The notes beneath the pieces were generated by a model. The model did no database searches. It was given only the letters and a program-made list of their open reading frames with translations, and had not been told where the DNA came from. The translations under genes were made by a program, and so were the position numbers. From the NCBI GenBank assembly GCA_018823905.1, contig JAHJHL010000128.1:45627-109626 (forward strand): a DNA stretch of 64,000 nt, given 5' to 3'. Shown here in pieces: positions 16,962 to 25,321 of the stretch. Numbering within the stretch: the first letter of the stretch is position 1; each line of letters starts with the position of its first letter. The DNA comes from Alphaproteobacteria bacterium (GTDB taxonomy: Bacteria > Pseudomonadota > Alphaproteobacteria > Sphingomonadales > Sphingomonadaceae).

Positions 16962-19280
16962 CTATTCGGTTAGCGTGAAACTCGCTTCCGATCCGGTGGC
17001 GGAGGACGGCCCGACCCACAGCTTGTACTCGCCGGGCTCGCTGCCCCAGCTCATATCCTGGCGCGTGAAGGCCAGGTCGGCGTCGGTCAGCGTGAAGCGG
17101 ATGGTGCGTTTTTCACCCTTCTTGAGCATGATTTTTTCGAACCCCTTGAGCTCCTTGACCGGGCGCGTGACCGATCCGACGAGGTCGCGGACGTACAGCT
17201 GTACCACTTCTTCGCCGTCGCGCGCACCGTTGTTGGTCACGGTGATACTGGCGGTCAGCGTCTCGCCAGGACGAATGCTGGCCTTGTCGAGCGTCACCGG
17301 CGAATAGGCGAAGCTGGTGTAGCTGAGCCCGTAGCCGAACGGATAGAGCGGGGTGTTGGGGGTATTGAGGTAGCGTGAGACATATTTTGCATCGGCCGCG
17401 CCCAGCTCGATCGGGCGGCCGGTGTTTTTCATGTCGTAGTGGATCGGCACCTGCCCGACATTGCGCGGGAAGGTGACGGGAAGTTTGCCCGAGGGATTAT
17501 AATCGCCATACAGAACGTCGGCGATCGCATGGCCGCCCATCGTGCCCGGGTACCAGGCGTGCAGGATCGCGTCGACATTGGCGTCGGCCCATTCGATGCT
17601 GTTCGGCCGCCCGCTCAGCAGCACGAGGATGATCGGCTTGCCGGTCTTTTTCAGCTCCTCAAGCAGCGCCTGCTGCGCGCCCGGCAGGTCGAGCGAGGTG
17701 CGGCTCGACGCCTCGCCAGTCATATCCCAGCGCTCGCCCATCGCGGCGATGATGACATCGGATTTCTGCGCGAGCGCGAGGGCTTCGGCAAAGCCGTCGG
17801 TCTTGCCCGCTTCGTCAAAGCGATAGCCGGCGCCGCGCGCATAGGCGACGCTCGTGCCTTTGGGCGCCCGCGCCTGCATCCCTTCGAGCAGCGTGATCGG
17901 GCGCGTGCGGCGGTCGCCCGCCGCCGACCAGCTGCCGATCATGTCTTCCTTGCTGTTGCCGAGCGGTCCGATCACCGCGATCGACTTCGCCGCGGCGACG
18001 AGGGGCAGGGCGTTGTCCTTGTTCTTGAGGAGGACGATCGACTTGCGCGCGACGTCGCGCGTGGCGTCGAGAAACTCGGCCTTGTAGATCGTCGCCTTCT
18101 CGCGCGCTTCGTCGGCATAGCGATAAGGATCGTCGAACAGGCCGAGGCGATATTTCATCTCGAGGATCGCTTTGACCGCGGCGTCGATGCGCGCGGTATC
18201 AACCTTGCCCTCGGCCGCCGATTTCGCAAGGTTTTCCATATAGACTGCGCCCTGCATATCCATATCGACCCCGGCGTTGATTGCCTGTTCGCCCGCCTGC
18301 TTCAGATCCTTTGCATAGCCGTGCGGGACCATTTCGTTGATCGACGTGTAATCGGTTACGACAAAGCCCTTGAAACCCCATTTTTCGCGCAGCACGTCGG
18401 TCAGCAGATAGCGGCTACCCGAGGCCGGGACGCCGTCATATTCGTTGAACGACGTCATGAAGGTCGCGGCGCCGGCATCGGCGGCGGCCTTGAACGGTGG
18501 CAGATAGACGTCGCGCAGCGTACGTTCCGAAATATCGACGGTGTGATAATCACGCCCCGCCTGCGCCGCGCCATAGGCGGCGAAATGCTTGGCGGTGGCG
18601 AGTATCGTGTCGGGGCGCGACAGGTCGCTGCCCTGATAACCGCGCACGCGCGCCTTGGCGATCAGGCTACCGAGATAGACATCCTCGCCGGCACCTTCGG
18701 AAATGCGCCCCCAGCGTGGGTCGCGCGCGATGTCAACCATCGGCGAAAAGGTCCAGTGAATTCCCTCGGCCGACGCTTCGATCGCCGAGATTCGGGCAGC
18801 CTTTTCAATCGCCTGCAGATCCCAGCTGGCCGCTTCGCCGAGCGAGATCGGAAAGATGCTGCGGTGGCCGTGGATCACGTCATAGCCAAAGAGCAGCGGA
18901 ATCTTGAGTCGCGTTCCCTCGACCGCGAGCGCCTGCAATTCGCGAGTATATTTGGCGGTGTACGCGTTGAAGATCGCGCCGACGCGCCCGGCGCGAATAT
19001 CTTCCTTATAGCTGTCGCGCATCGTCGGGCCGGTCGATTCCCAATTGCTGGTGAGCAGGGTGAGTTGACCTATCTTTTCGTCGAGAGTCATCTTCGCCAT
19101 CAGATCGGCGATGAAGCGGTCCATCCTGGGATCGGGGCGGAGCCAGCCTGCCGCATCGACCGGTGCCTGCCGCGGAGCGACCGCCGCGGGCTTGGCAAAC
19201 AGCGGGGTGGGCGCCAGTTGCGCGCCCAGCAAAAGCGTGGCCAGCGTCAAGCGTGTCAGATTGCGCGAAATCGACGGCAT
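16962..19280 (-). CDS. GH3 beta-glucosidase (BglX-like), secreted
   Basis: MPSISRNLTRLTLATLLLGAQLAPTPLFA signal; KIGQL, GYDVIHGHRSIFPISLGEAASWD, ATAKHFAAYGAAQAGRDYHTVDISERTLRDVYLPPF, GFVVTDYTSINEM (nucleophile Asp), C-terminal Fn3-like domain. Confidence 0.93.
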   Translation of the reverse strand: MPSISRNLTRLTLATLLLGAQLAPTPLFAKPAAVAPRQAPVDAAGWLRPDPRMDRFIADLMAKMTLDEKIGQLTLLTSNWESTGPTMRDSYKEDIRAGRVGAIFNAYTAKYTRELQALAVEGTRLKIPLLFGYDVIHGHRSIFPISLGEAASWDLQAIEKAARISAIEASAEGIHWTFSPMVDIARDPRWGRISEGAGEDVYLGSLIAKARVRGYQGSDLSRPDTILATAKHFAAYGAAQAGRDYHTVDISERTLRDVYLPPFKAAADAGAATFMTSFNEYDGVPASGSRYLLTDVLREKWGFKGFVVTDYTSINEMVPHGYAKDLKQAGEQAINAGVDMDMQGAVYMENLAKSAAEGKVDTARIDAAVKAILEMKYRLGLFDDPYRYADEAREKATIYKAEFLDATRDVARKSIVLLKNKDNALPLVAAAKSIAVIGPLGNSKEDMIGSWSAAGDRRTRPITLLEGMQARAPKGTSVAYARGAGYRFDEAGKTDGFAEALALAQKSDVIIAAMGERWDMTGEASSRTSLDLPGAQQALLEELKKTGKPIILVLLSGRPNSIEWADANVDAILHAWYPGTMGGHAIADVLYGDYNPSGKLPVTFPRNVGQVPIHYDMKNTGRPIELGAADAKYVSRYLNTPNTPLYPFGYGLSYTSFAYSPVTLDKASIRPGETLTASITVTNNGARDGEEVVQLYVRDLVGSVTRPVKELKGFEKIMLKKGEKRTIRFTLTDADLAFTRQDMSWGSEPGEYKLWVGPSSATGSEASFTLTE

Positions 19281-19399
19281 GATTCGTCCTTCCCAGTCGT
19301 TATACTTATAGATTCTCACGCAGATTGATGGAAATCGGCCGAAAACCGGCTCGTCCCGATCGCATCCACCTGTGTCGCTTCCCCCTATACAGTGATCGT

Positions 19400-19411
19400 G
19401 AAACCGGTTAC
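19400..19411 (+). promoter_or_regulatory. Putative LacI-family operator in the GH3/TonB-receptor divergent promoter region
   Basis: gaaaccggttac; shares 11-mer AACCGGTTACA with 34579-34590 and 39197-39208. Confidence 0.65.
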
Positions 19412-19525
19412 AAATCAAAAAAACAACGACGCGATTTCCCGCGATTCGTCGCTGCCCGGTGGCAAGGCCGGTCAACGATCAAAAGCGAAGGCGGGAAATG
19501 TCGGGGCACAAAAAGGGAGGATGCC

Positions 19526-22500
19526 GTGAAGTTTCAGCGTGAAATCTCGAACAATTCCGCGCGCCGGTCGCGCGCCAGAGCGGTTGCTGCCGCGCTGGCG
19601 TGGAGCAGCGCAGGTGCCGCACTCGCAGTGGCGGTTGCCACGCCGGCTTATGCCCAAGTGTCGAACGCATCGTTGCGCGGCACGGTGAAGGCCGAGGGCG
19701 GCGTGTCGCAGGTCACCGCGATCAATGTAGATACCGGCCTGACGCGCAGCGTCGCGGTCGGCGAGAGCGGCAGTTATAATATCGCATCGTTGCCCGTCGG
19801 CACCTATCGGCTGGAAATCACGACCCCCGGCGGGGTGCGCAATACCGACGAGTTCACCTTGTCGGTCGGCCAGAGCGCGGTGCTCGATTTCGACTTCTCG
19901 CAGCCCGACATTGCCGAAGGCGGGGATGACGCGATCATCGTCACCGGCACCCGCCTCCGCTCGATGGAGGGCGGCGAAGTCGGAACGAACATTTCGCAGC
20001 GCCTGATCGAGCAGCTGCCGCAGAACAACCGCAACTTCCTGGCCTTTGCCGATCTGGCGCCGGGCGTTCAGTTCGTCACCGCTGGCAACGATCAGTCGCG
20101 CCTGCAGGGCGGGGCGCAAGGCAGCAATTCGGTCAATATCTTCATCGATGGCGTCGGGCAAAAGGACTATGTCCTGAAAAACGGCATCACGGGCCAGGAT
20201 TCGACACAGGGCAATCCCTTTCCGCAACTCGCGGTCGGCGAGTATCGCGTCATTTCATCCAATTATAAGGCGGAGTTCGACCAGGTGAGTTCGGTGGCGA
20301 TCACCGCAGTCACCAAGTCGGGAACCAATGAATTCCACGGCGAAGGCTTTATCGATTTCACCAACCAGGGCCTGCGCGATCGGCGGCCAAGCGAATTGAC
20401 CGGCACGAAGGTCAAGACCAAGGATTTCCAGTTTGGCGGCGCGCTCGGCGGTCCGATTATCAAGGACATGCTGCATTTCTTTGCGACTTACGAAGGCAAG
20501 CGCCGGGTCAATCCGCGTGACGTAACGCCGGGCCTACAACTGCCGGTCGATTTCTTTCCGACGGAGTATCGCGATGCCTTTGGCCCGAGGAACGAGACGT
20601 TCAACGAGAATCTCTATTTCGGAAAGATCAACTTCACGCCGACGAACAACGACCTGTTCGAGTTTTCGGTCAAATATCGTGATGAAAGTGGCGAAACCTT
20701 CAACAGCGGCATAGCCGCGTTCGAAACGCGCACGATCGCCAAGGTCGCCGAATGGCGCGGTCTTGCGCGCTGGGAACATACCGGCGACACTTGGGTCAAT
20801 GACTTCAAGGTTGCCTATGAGGATGTGACCTGGGGGCCGCGTCCGCTGAACTTCGGCAATATTTCGGTGTTCAATGCGACGATACCCAACACCCCTCCGG
20901 CAACCGGGACGCGGCGCGGCGACATTCTGCGGATTGGCGCGGGCAGCAATTTTCAGGACAAGGGCCAATCGGGCTGGCAAGTGTCGGACGACTTTACCTG
21001 GACGGGCATGGAAGGCCATACCTTCAAGGTTGGTGTTAAGGCGAAGTGGGTCACTCTGCGAACGACGCAGCAGAACAACATCAACCCGATCTTCACCTAT
21101 AACGTGAATTACAATCCGGGCGGCGGCTCTTTCAACGACACGATTCCCTATCGCATGGAATTTGGTGCGGCAGTGGGCGATGCCGATCCGAACATCCGGT
21201 CGAAAAATTTCCAGTTTGGTATCTACGCTCAAGATGACTGGGAAGTCGATGACCGGTTGACGCTGAACCTCGGGCTGCGGTGGGATTATGAGCGCACGCC
21301 AGCGTTCCTCAATTATCAGCACGATCCTGCAATCGCGGAATTCGTCGCTGGCCGCGCATCCTATACCGGGCCGAATGGGGCGGTGACGCCACCGTATATG
21401 AACCTGGCCAACGCCAATTATGACATCAACGATTTCATTTCGACTGGCAGCGAGCGCAAAGCGTTTAAGGGAGCGTGGCAACCCCGGCTGGGCTTTACTT
21501 ATGCGCTCGACGAAGAAAAGCGCTTCGCGATCTTCGGCGGGTACGGCCGTTCGTACGACCGCACCCAGTTCGATTTCATTCAGCAGGAATTGGCACAAGG
21601 ACTATTTGCTAACCGCGTATTCAACTTCAACAACCCCGGCGATACGACAAACGTCTGCGCGCCCAGTGCGACCTGTATCGCCTGGGATCCCGCCTATCTG
21701 ACATCCGATGGTCGTGACGCCCTGATCGCCGGACTACCGATCGGTGCAGGCCGTGAACTGCGTTTCATCAAGAACGACATTAAAGTGCCCTATTCGGACC
21801 AGTTCAGCCTTGGTGTGCGCGGCCGCTTCGATCTCCTCGACCTTGAGGCAGGCTACAGCTACGTCAAGAGCAAGGATGGCTTTGCTTATCTGCTCGGCAA
21901 CCGGCGACCGGACGGTACCTTCTTCGCGCCAACCGGTTCGCCAAGTTCTCCGTTCGGCAATCCGCCCGCGCCGTTCGGTAGCATCATCATCGGCACGAAC
22001 GGCCTCGAAACGCGGGCTAACACGGCCTATTTCAAGTTGACGAAGCGCTACACCGAATTTTCGCCGTGGAGCCTCGATGCTACCTATACCTTCACAGATG
22101 CCGAGGCGAACCGGCAGTTTGGCGAAGTGTTCAGTCTCGATTACCCCAGCCTCGACGATTATCCGTTCGTGACTTCGACCGGCGTCCGTAAGCATCGCTT
22201 AGTCATGGCCGGCACGGTCGACCTGCCAATCGGCGTGACGCTGTCGGGCAAGTTCCAGATCGCGTCGCCGAAATATCTGAACGCATTCGTCAATACCGCC
22301 GGACCGCCGCCTAGTCGGACAATTGTTTCCACCGAAACCGAAGGCAACGGCGATCTGTGGGGGTTCTGCCAGATGGATTTGTCGGTGACCAAATATATCC
22401 CGCTCGCGTTTATCAACGACGAGACGCGCGTGCGCTTACGTGTCGATATCATCAACCTGTTTAATGATCGAAACTACGGTGGTTTCAATGCGATCACGGG

Positions 22501-22576
22501 TCTTCGTAACCCGAACGATCTTGGTATCGATGGCCCGCCGCGCACGGTAAAGGTATCGGCCGGATTCTCTTTCTGA
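19526..22576 (+). CDS. TonB-dependent receptor with N-terminal carboxypeptidase-regulatory-like domain (Oar-like)
   Basis: GTG start after ggaggat; SNASLRGTVKAEGGVSQVTAINVDTGLTRSVAV..., plug region IIVTGTRLRSMEGGEVGTNIS, C-term LFNDRNYGGF...VKVSAGFSF. Confidence 0.92.
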   Translation: MKFQREISNNSARRSRARAVAAALAWSSAGAALAVAVATPAYAQVSNASLRGTVKAEGGVSQVTAINVDTGLTRSVAVGESGSYNIASLPVGTYRLEITTPGGVRNTDEFTLSVGQSAVLDFDFSQPDIAEGGDDAIIVTGTRLRSMEGGEVGTNISQRLIEQLPQNNRNFLAFADLAPGVQFVTAGNDQSRLQGGAQGSNSVNIFIDGVGQKDYVLKNGITGQDSTQGNPFPQLAVGEYRVISSNYKAEFDQVSSVAITAVTKSGTNEFHGEGFIDFTNQGLRDRRPSELTGTKVKTKDFQFGGALGGPIIKDMLHFFATYEGKRRVNPRDVTPGLQLPVDFFPTEYRDAFGPRNETFNENLYFGKINFTPTNNDLFEFSVKYRDESGETFNSGIAAFETRTIAKVAEWRGLARWEHTGDTWVNDFKVAYEDVTWGPRPLNFGNISVFNATIPNTPPATGTRRGDILRIGAGSNFQDKGQSGWQVSDDFTWTGMEGHTFKVGVKAKWVTLRTTQQNNINPIFTYNVNYNPGGGSFNDTIPYRMEFGAAVGDADPNIRSKNFQFGIYAQDDWEVDDRLTLNLGLRWDYERTPAFLNYQHDPAIAEFVAGRASYTGPNGAVTPPYMNLANANYDINDFISTGSERKAFKGAWQPRLGFTYALDEEKRFAIFGGYGRSYDRTQFDFIQQELAQGLFANRVFNFNNPGDTTNVCAPSATCIAWDPAYLTSDGRDALIAGLPIGAGRELRFIKNDIKVPYSDQFSLGVRGRFDLLDLEAGYSYVKSKDGFAYLLGNRRPDGTFFAPTGSPSSPFGNPPAPFGSIIIGTNGLETRANTAYFKLTKRYTEFSPWSLDATYTFTDAEANRQFGEVFSLDYPSLDDYPFVTSTGVRKHRLVMAGTVDLPIGVTLSGKFQIASPKYLNAFVNTAGPPPSRTIVSTETEGNGDLWGFCQMDLSVTKYIPLAFINDETRVRLRVDIINLFNDRNYGGFNAITGLRNPNDLGIDGPPRTVKVSAGFSF

Positions 22577-22587
22577 CCGGCTGAACA

Positions 22588-22637
22588 AGGCGCCCGGCCC
22601 GCACCCCCCTCCCGTGGGCCGGGCGCCTCAATTTTTT
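22588..22637 (+). terminator. Rho-independent terminator between the TonB receptor and GH144-like gene
   Basis: Stem aggcgcccggccc / gggccgggcgcct followed by caATTTTTT. Confidence 0.85.
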
Positions 22638-22647
22638 GGAGTATCGA

Positions 22648-24153
22648 ATGTCGTTCCGGATCGGGGCGTTTGCCTTGCCTCTCGTGGCGCTGACCGCCGC
22701 CTGCACCGTCACCCCCACTCCCCAAAACTCGGCCCCAGCGTCGCCGCCGTCGTTGGCGCCGATCAGCGAGGCGGCCTTCTCCGAAGAGCTGAGCGAGCGC
22801 ACCTTCCGTTATTTCTGGGACACCACCGACACCCAGCGCTGCCTGGCGCCCGACCGCTGGCCCAGCAATCCCTTTTCGTCGATTGCCGCAACGGGCTTTG
22901 CGCTGACCGCTTACGGGATCGGCGCCGAACGCGGTTATGTGACCCGCGCCGAGGCGGCGCTGCGCACGCGCGATTGCCTGCGCTTTTACTGGACCGCGCC
23001 GCAGGGACCGGCCGCCACCGGCATGGCTGGTCACAAGGGTTTCTTCTATCATTTCCTGAACAACGAGGATGGCACGCGCCGCGGCAAAACCGAGCTGTCG
23101 ACCGTCGACACCACGCTGCTGCTTGGCGGAGTGTTGTTCGCGCAAAGCTATTATGATGCCGACACGCCGGTCGAGGCCGAGGTGCGCGACCTCGCCGAGA
23201 AAATCTACCGCCGCGTGGACTGGACCTTTGTCCAGCGCGAAAAGAGCCGGATTCCGTCGGCCAACGGTGGCGGGCAGAAAGCGATCGCGATGGGCTGGTA
23301 CCCCGAGCGCGGCAACGGCGGCGATTTCGGGACGCACGACTGGGTCGGTTTTAACGAGGGGATGCTGGTCTATATCCTCGCCGTGGGCTCACCGACGCAT
23401 CCGGTCGGCAAGGACGCCTGGGACAAGGGTTGGGCCGCCGATCTCGAAAAGGACTGGGGTACCTACTACGGGCAGGAGCATCTGCAGTTCGAACCGCTGT
23501 TCGGACATCAGTACAGCCATGTCTGGGTTGATTTTCGCGGTATCCGCGACGCCTTCATGCGCGGCAAGGGGATCGATTATTTCGAAAACAGCCGCCGCGC
23601 GACGCTGTCGCAGCGCGCCTATGGTGCCGACAATCCGAACAAATGGGTCGATTACAGCGCCGATATCTGGGGCTGGACCGCTTCGGACGGCCCCGGATAT
23701 TCCGAAGGAAAATATAGCGTCGGGGGCAAGCTGCGCAACTTCAACGGCTATATGGCGCGCGGCGTCAGTGCGGAGCGTGTCGTCGATGACGGCACCATCG
23801 TCCCGACCGCGGCGGGCGGATCGATCCCTTTCGCGCCCGAAGTGACGATCCCGGCGCTCATGGCGATGCGCGCGAAATATGGCGACCGGCTTTACACCCG
23901 CTACGGGTTCAAGGATGCGATTAACCCGAGCTTCACCTTCACCGACTTCGCGTCGCGTTCGGGCGAGGTCGACGCGGCCAAGGGCTGGATCGCGCGCGAT
24001 TATATCGGAATCGACCAAGGGCCGATCCTGGCGATGATGGAAAATCACCGCAGCGGGCTGGTGTGGAAGACCATGCGCAAAAATCCGCACATCATCCGCG
24101 GGCTGAAACGAATCGGCTTCACCGGCGGCTGGCTGGACAAGGCGGCGGAATAG
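22648..24153 (+). CDS. Glycoamylase-like (PF10091) lipoprotein, GH144-type candidate endo-beta-1,2-glucanase
   Basis: Lipobox LTAAC; FRYFWDTTD, SIAATGFALTAY, GFFYHFLN, ELSTVDTTLLLGG, GWYPE, NEGMLVYILAVGSPTHP, QFEPLFGHQYSHVWVDFRGIRD, ADIWGWTASDGP. Confidence 0.8.
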   Translation: MSFRIGAFALPLVALTAACTVTPTPQNSAPASPPSLAPISEAAFSEELSERTFRYFWDTTDTQRCLAPDRWPSNPFSSIAATGFALTAYGIGAERGYVTRAEAALRTRDCLRFYWTAPQGPAATGMAGHKGFFYHFLNNEDGTRRGKTELSTVDTTLLLGGVLFAQSYYDADTPVEAEVRDLAEKIYRRVDWTFVQREKSRIPSANGGGQKAIAMGWYPERGNGGDFGTHDWVGFNEGMLVYILAVGSPTHPVGKDAWDKGWAADLEKDWGTYYGQEHLQFEPLFGHQYSHVWVDFRGIRDAFMRGKGIDYFENSRRATLSQRAYGADNPNKWVDYSADIWGWTASDGPGYSEGKYSVGGKLRNFNGYMARGVSAERVVDDGTIVPTAAGGSIPFAPEVTIPALMAMRAKYGDRLYTRYGFKDAINPSFTFTDFASRSGEVDAAKGWIARDYIGIDQGPILAMMENHRSGLVWKTMRKNPHIIRGLKRIGFTGGWLDKAAE

Positions 24154-24154
24154 C

Positions 24155-25321
24155 ATGACGAGGCGGCCGCTCCTTGCCTTTATGGCGGCGGCTTCCCTGG
24201 CGCTCGCGCCCGCCGCCATGGCCAGGGAGCAATGGACGCGCGCCTGGACGTCGAGCCTGTGGCAAGGCAATGAGCGGCAGGTTGTCACGGTCGAAAACCA
24301 GACATTACGATCTGAGATCCGTGTCGGCGCGGGCGGCGATGGCGTCCGCATCTGGCTGGCAAATGATTTCGGCCGCATGCCGGTGCGCGTCGCCGCGGTC
24401 ACGCTGCGCCTCCCCGACGGGCGGTTGATACCGGTGCAATTTGCGGGGCAGGCGTCGGCGCGCATTGCGATCGGCGCGCCGCTGGTCAGCGATCCGGTCG
24501 ATGTAAAGGTGAAGCCGTTTGAGCTGGTTCAGGTTTCGGTCCATCTCGGCGCGCCGACGACACTGGTTGGCGTGCATGTCGATCGCGCCAATAAATTACG
24601 GATCTCGCCGAGCGGTGACCATAGCCGAATGGATAATTGGGAGCCAGCGGCGACCGATGAGCTGCGTCCGCTCCTCGCCGGGGTCGACGTTCGCGGGCCG
24701 CGGGCGCGACCGGTTGTCGTCGCGTTTGGCGATTCGATCACCGACGCGTCCAGCTGTTCGAACGCCGCCCCCGAACCGTGCCGCTGGAGCGAAGTGCTCG
24801 GTCTGCGGCTGCACGCGGCAGGCCGGCCGCATGTCGTCGTGAATCAGGGAATCGGCGGCAACAAGATCTTGACGCCGATCGCCGGTCCGAACGCGCTCGC
24901 CCGGCTCGACCGCGACGTGCTCGCTATCCCCGGCGTCTCGCATTTGCTGTTGCTCGAAGGAATCAACGATGTCGGCACGGCGGGCGACACCGGCATCACC
25001 GCCGAAGAACTGATCGAAGGCTATCGCCAGTTGACGCTGCGCGCGCAGGCGCACGGTATCAAGGTGATCGCGATGACGGTGATGCCGTTCGAGGGGGCGG
25101 GCTATTACCGCCCCGAGCGCGAGGTCCTGCGCGATCGACTCAACGCATGGATCCGCAGCAGCGGCGTCTTCGACGCGGTATTCGACATGGAACAGGTGGT
25201 TGCCGATCCCGCCAATCCGAAACGGCTGCGCAGCGACCTCCAGGTCGGCGACAATCTTCATCCCAACGCCGCGGGTCAACGCGCGATGGGCGAGGCGATT
25301 CCGCTGTCGCTGTTCCGCTAG
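24155..25321 (+). CDS. SGNH/GDSL hydrolase (secreted esterase)
   Basis: VVVAFGDSITDAS (block I), GIGGNKIL, LLLEGINDVG, DNLHPNAAGQRAMGEA (DxxH). Confidence 0.9.
   Translation: MTRRPLLAFMAAASLALAPAAMAREQWTRAWTSSLWQGNERQVVTVENQTLRSEIRVGAGGDGVRIWLANDFGRMPVRVAAVTLRLPDGRLIPVQFAGQASARIAIGAPLVSDPVDVKVKPFELVQVSVHLGAPTTLVGVHVDRANKLRISPSGDHSRMDNWEPAATDELRPLLAGVDVRGPRARPVVVAFGDSITDASSCSNAAPEPCRWSEVLGLRLHAAGRPHVVVNQGIGGNKILTPIAGPNALARLDRDVLAIPGVSHLLLLEGINDVGTAGDTGITAEELIEGYRQLTLRAQAHGIKVIAMTVMPFEGAGYYRPEREVLRDRLNAWIRSSGVFDAVFDMEQVVADPANPKRLRSDLQVGDNLHPNAAGQRAMGEAIPLSLFR

Noticed and set aside
17439-19328. 629-aa + strand ORF antisense to GH3
   Set aside because: High-GC antisense frame; the GH3 reading on the minus strand is unambiguous. 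The same reasoning applies to 25375-27441, 20534-21598, 36258-37097, 40322-41215 and similar ORFs.
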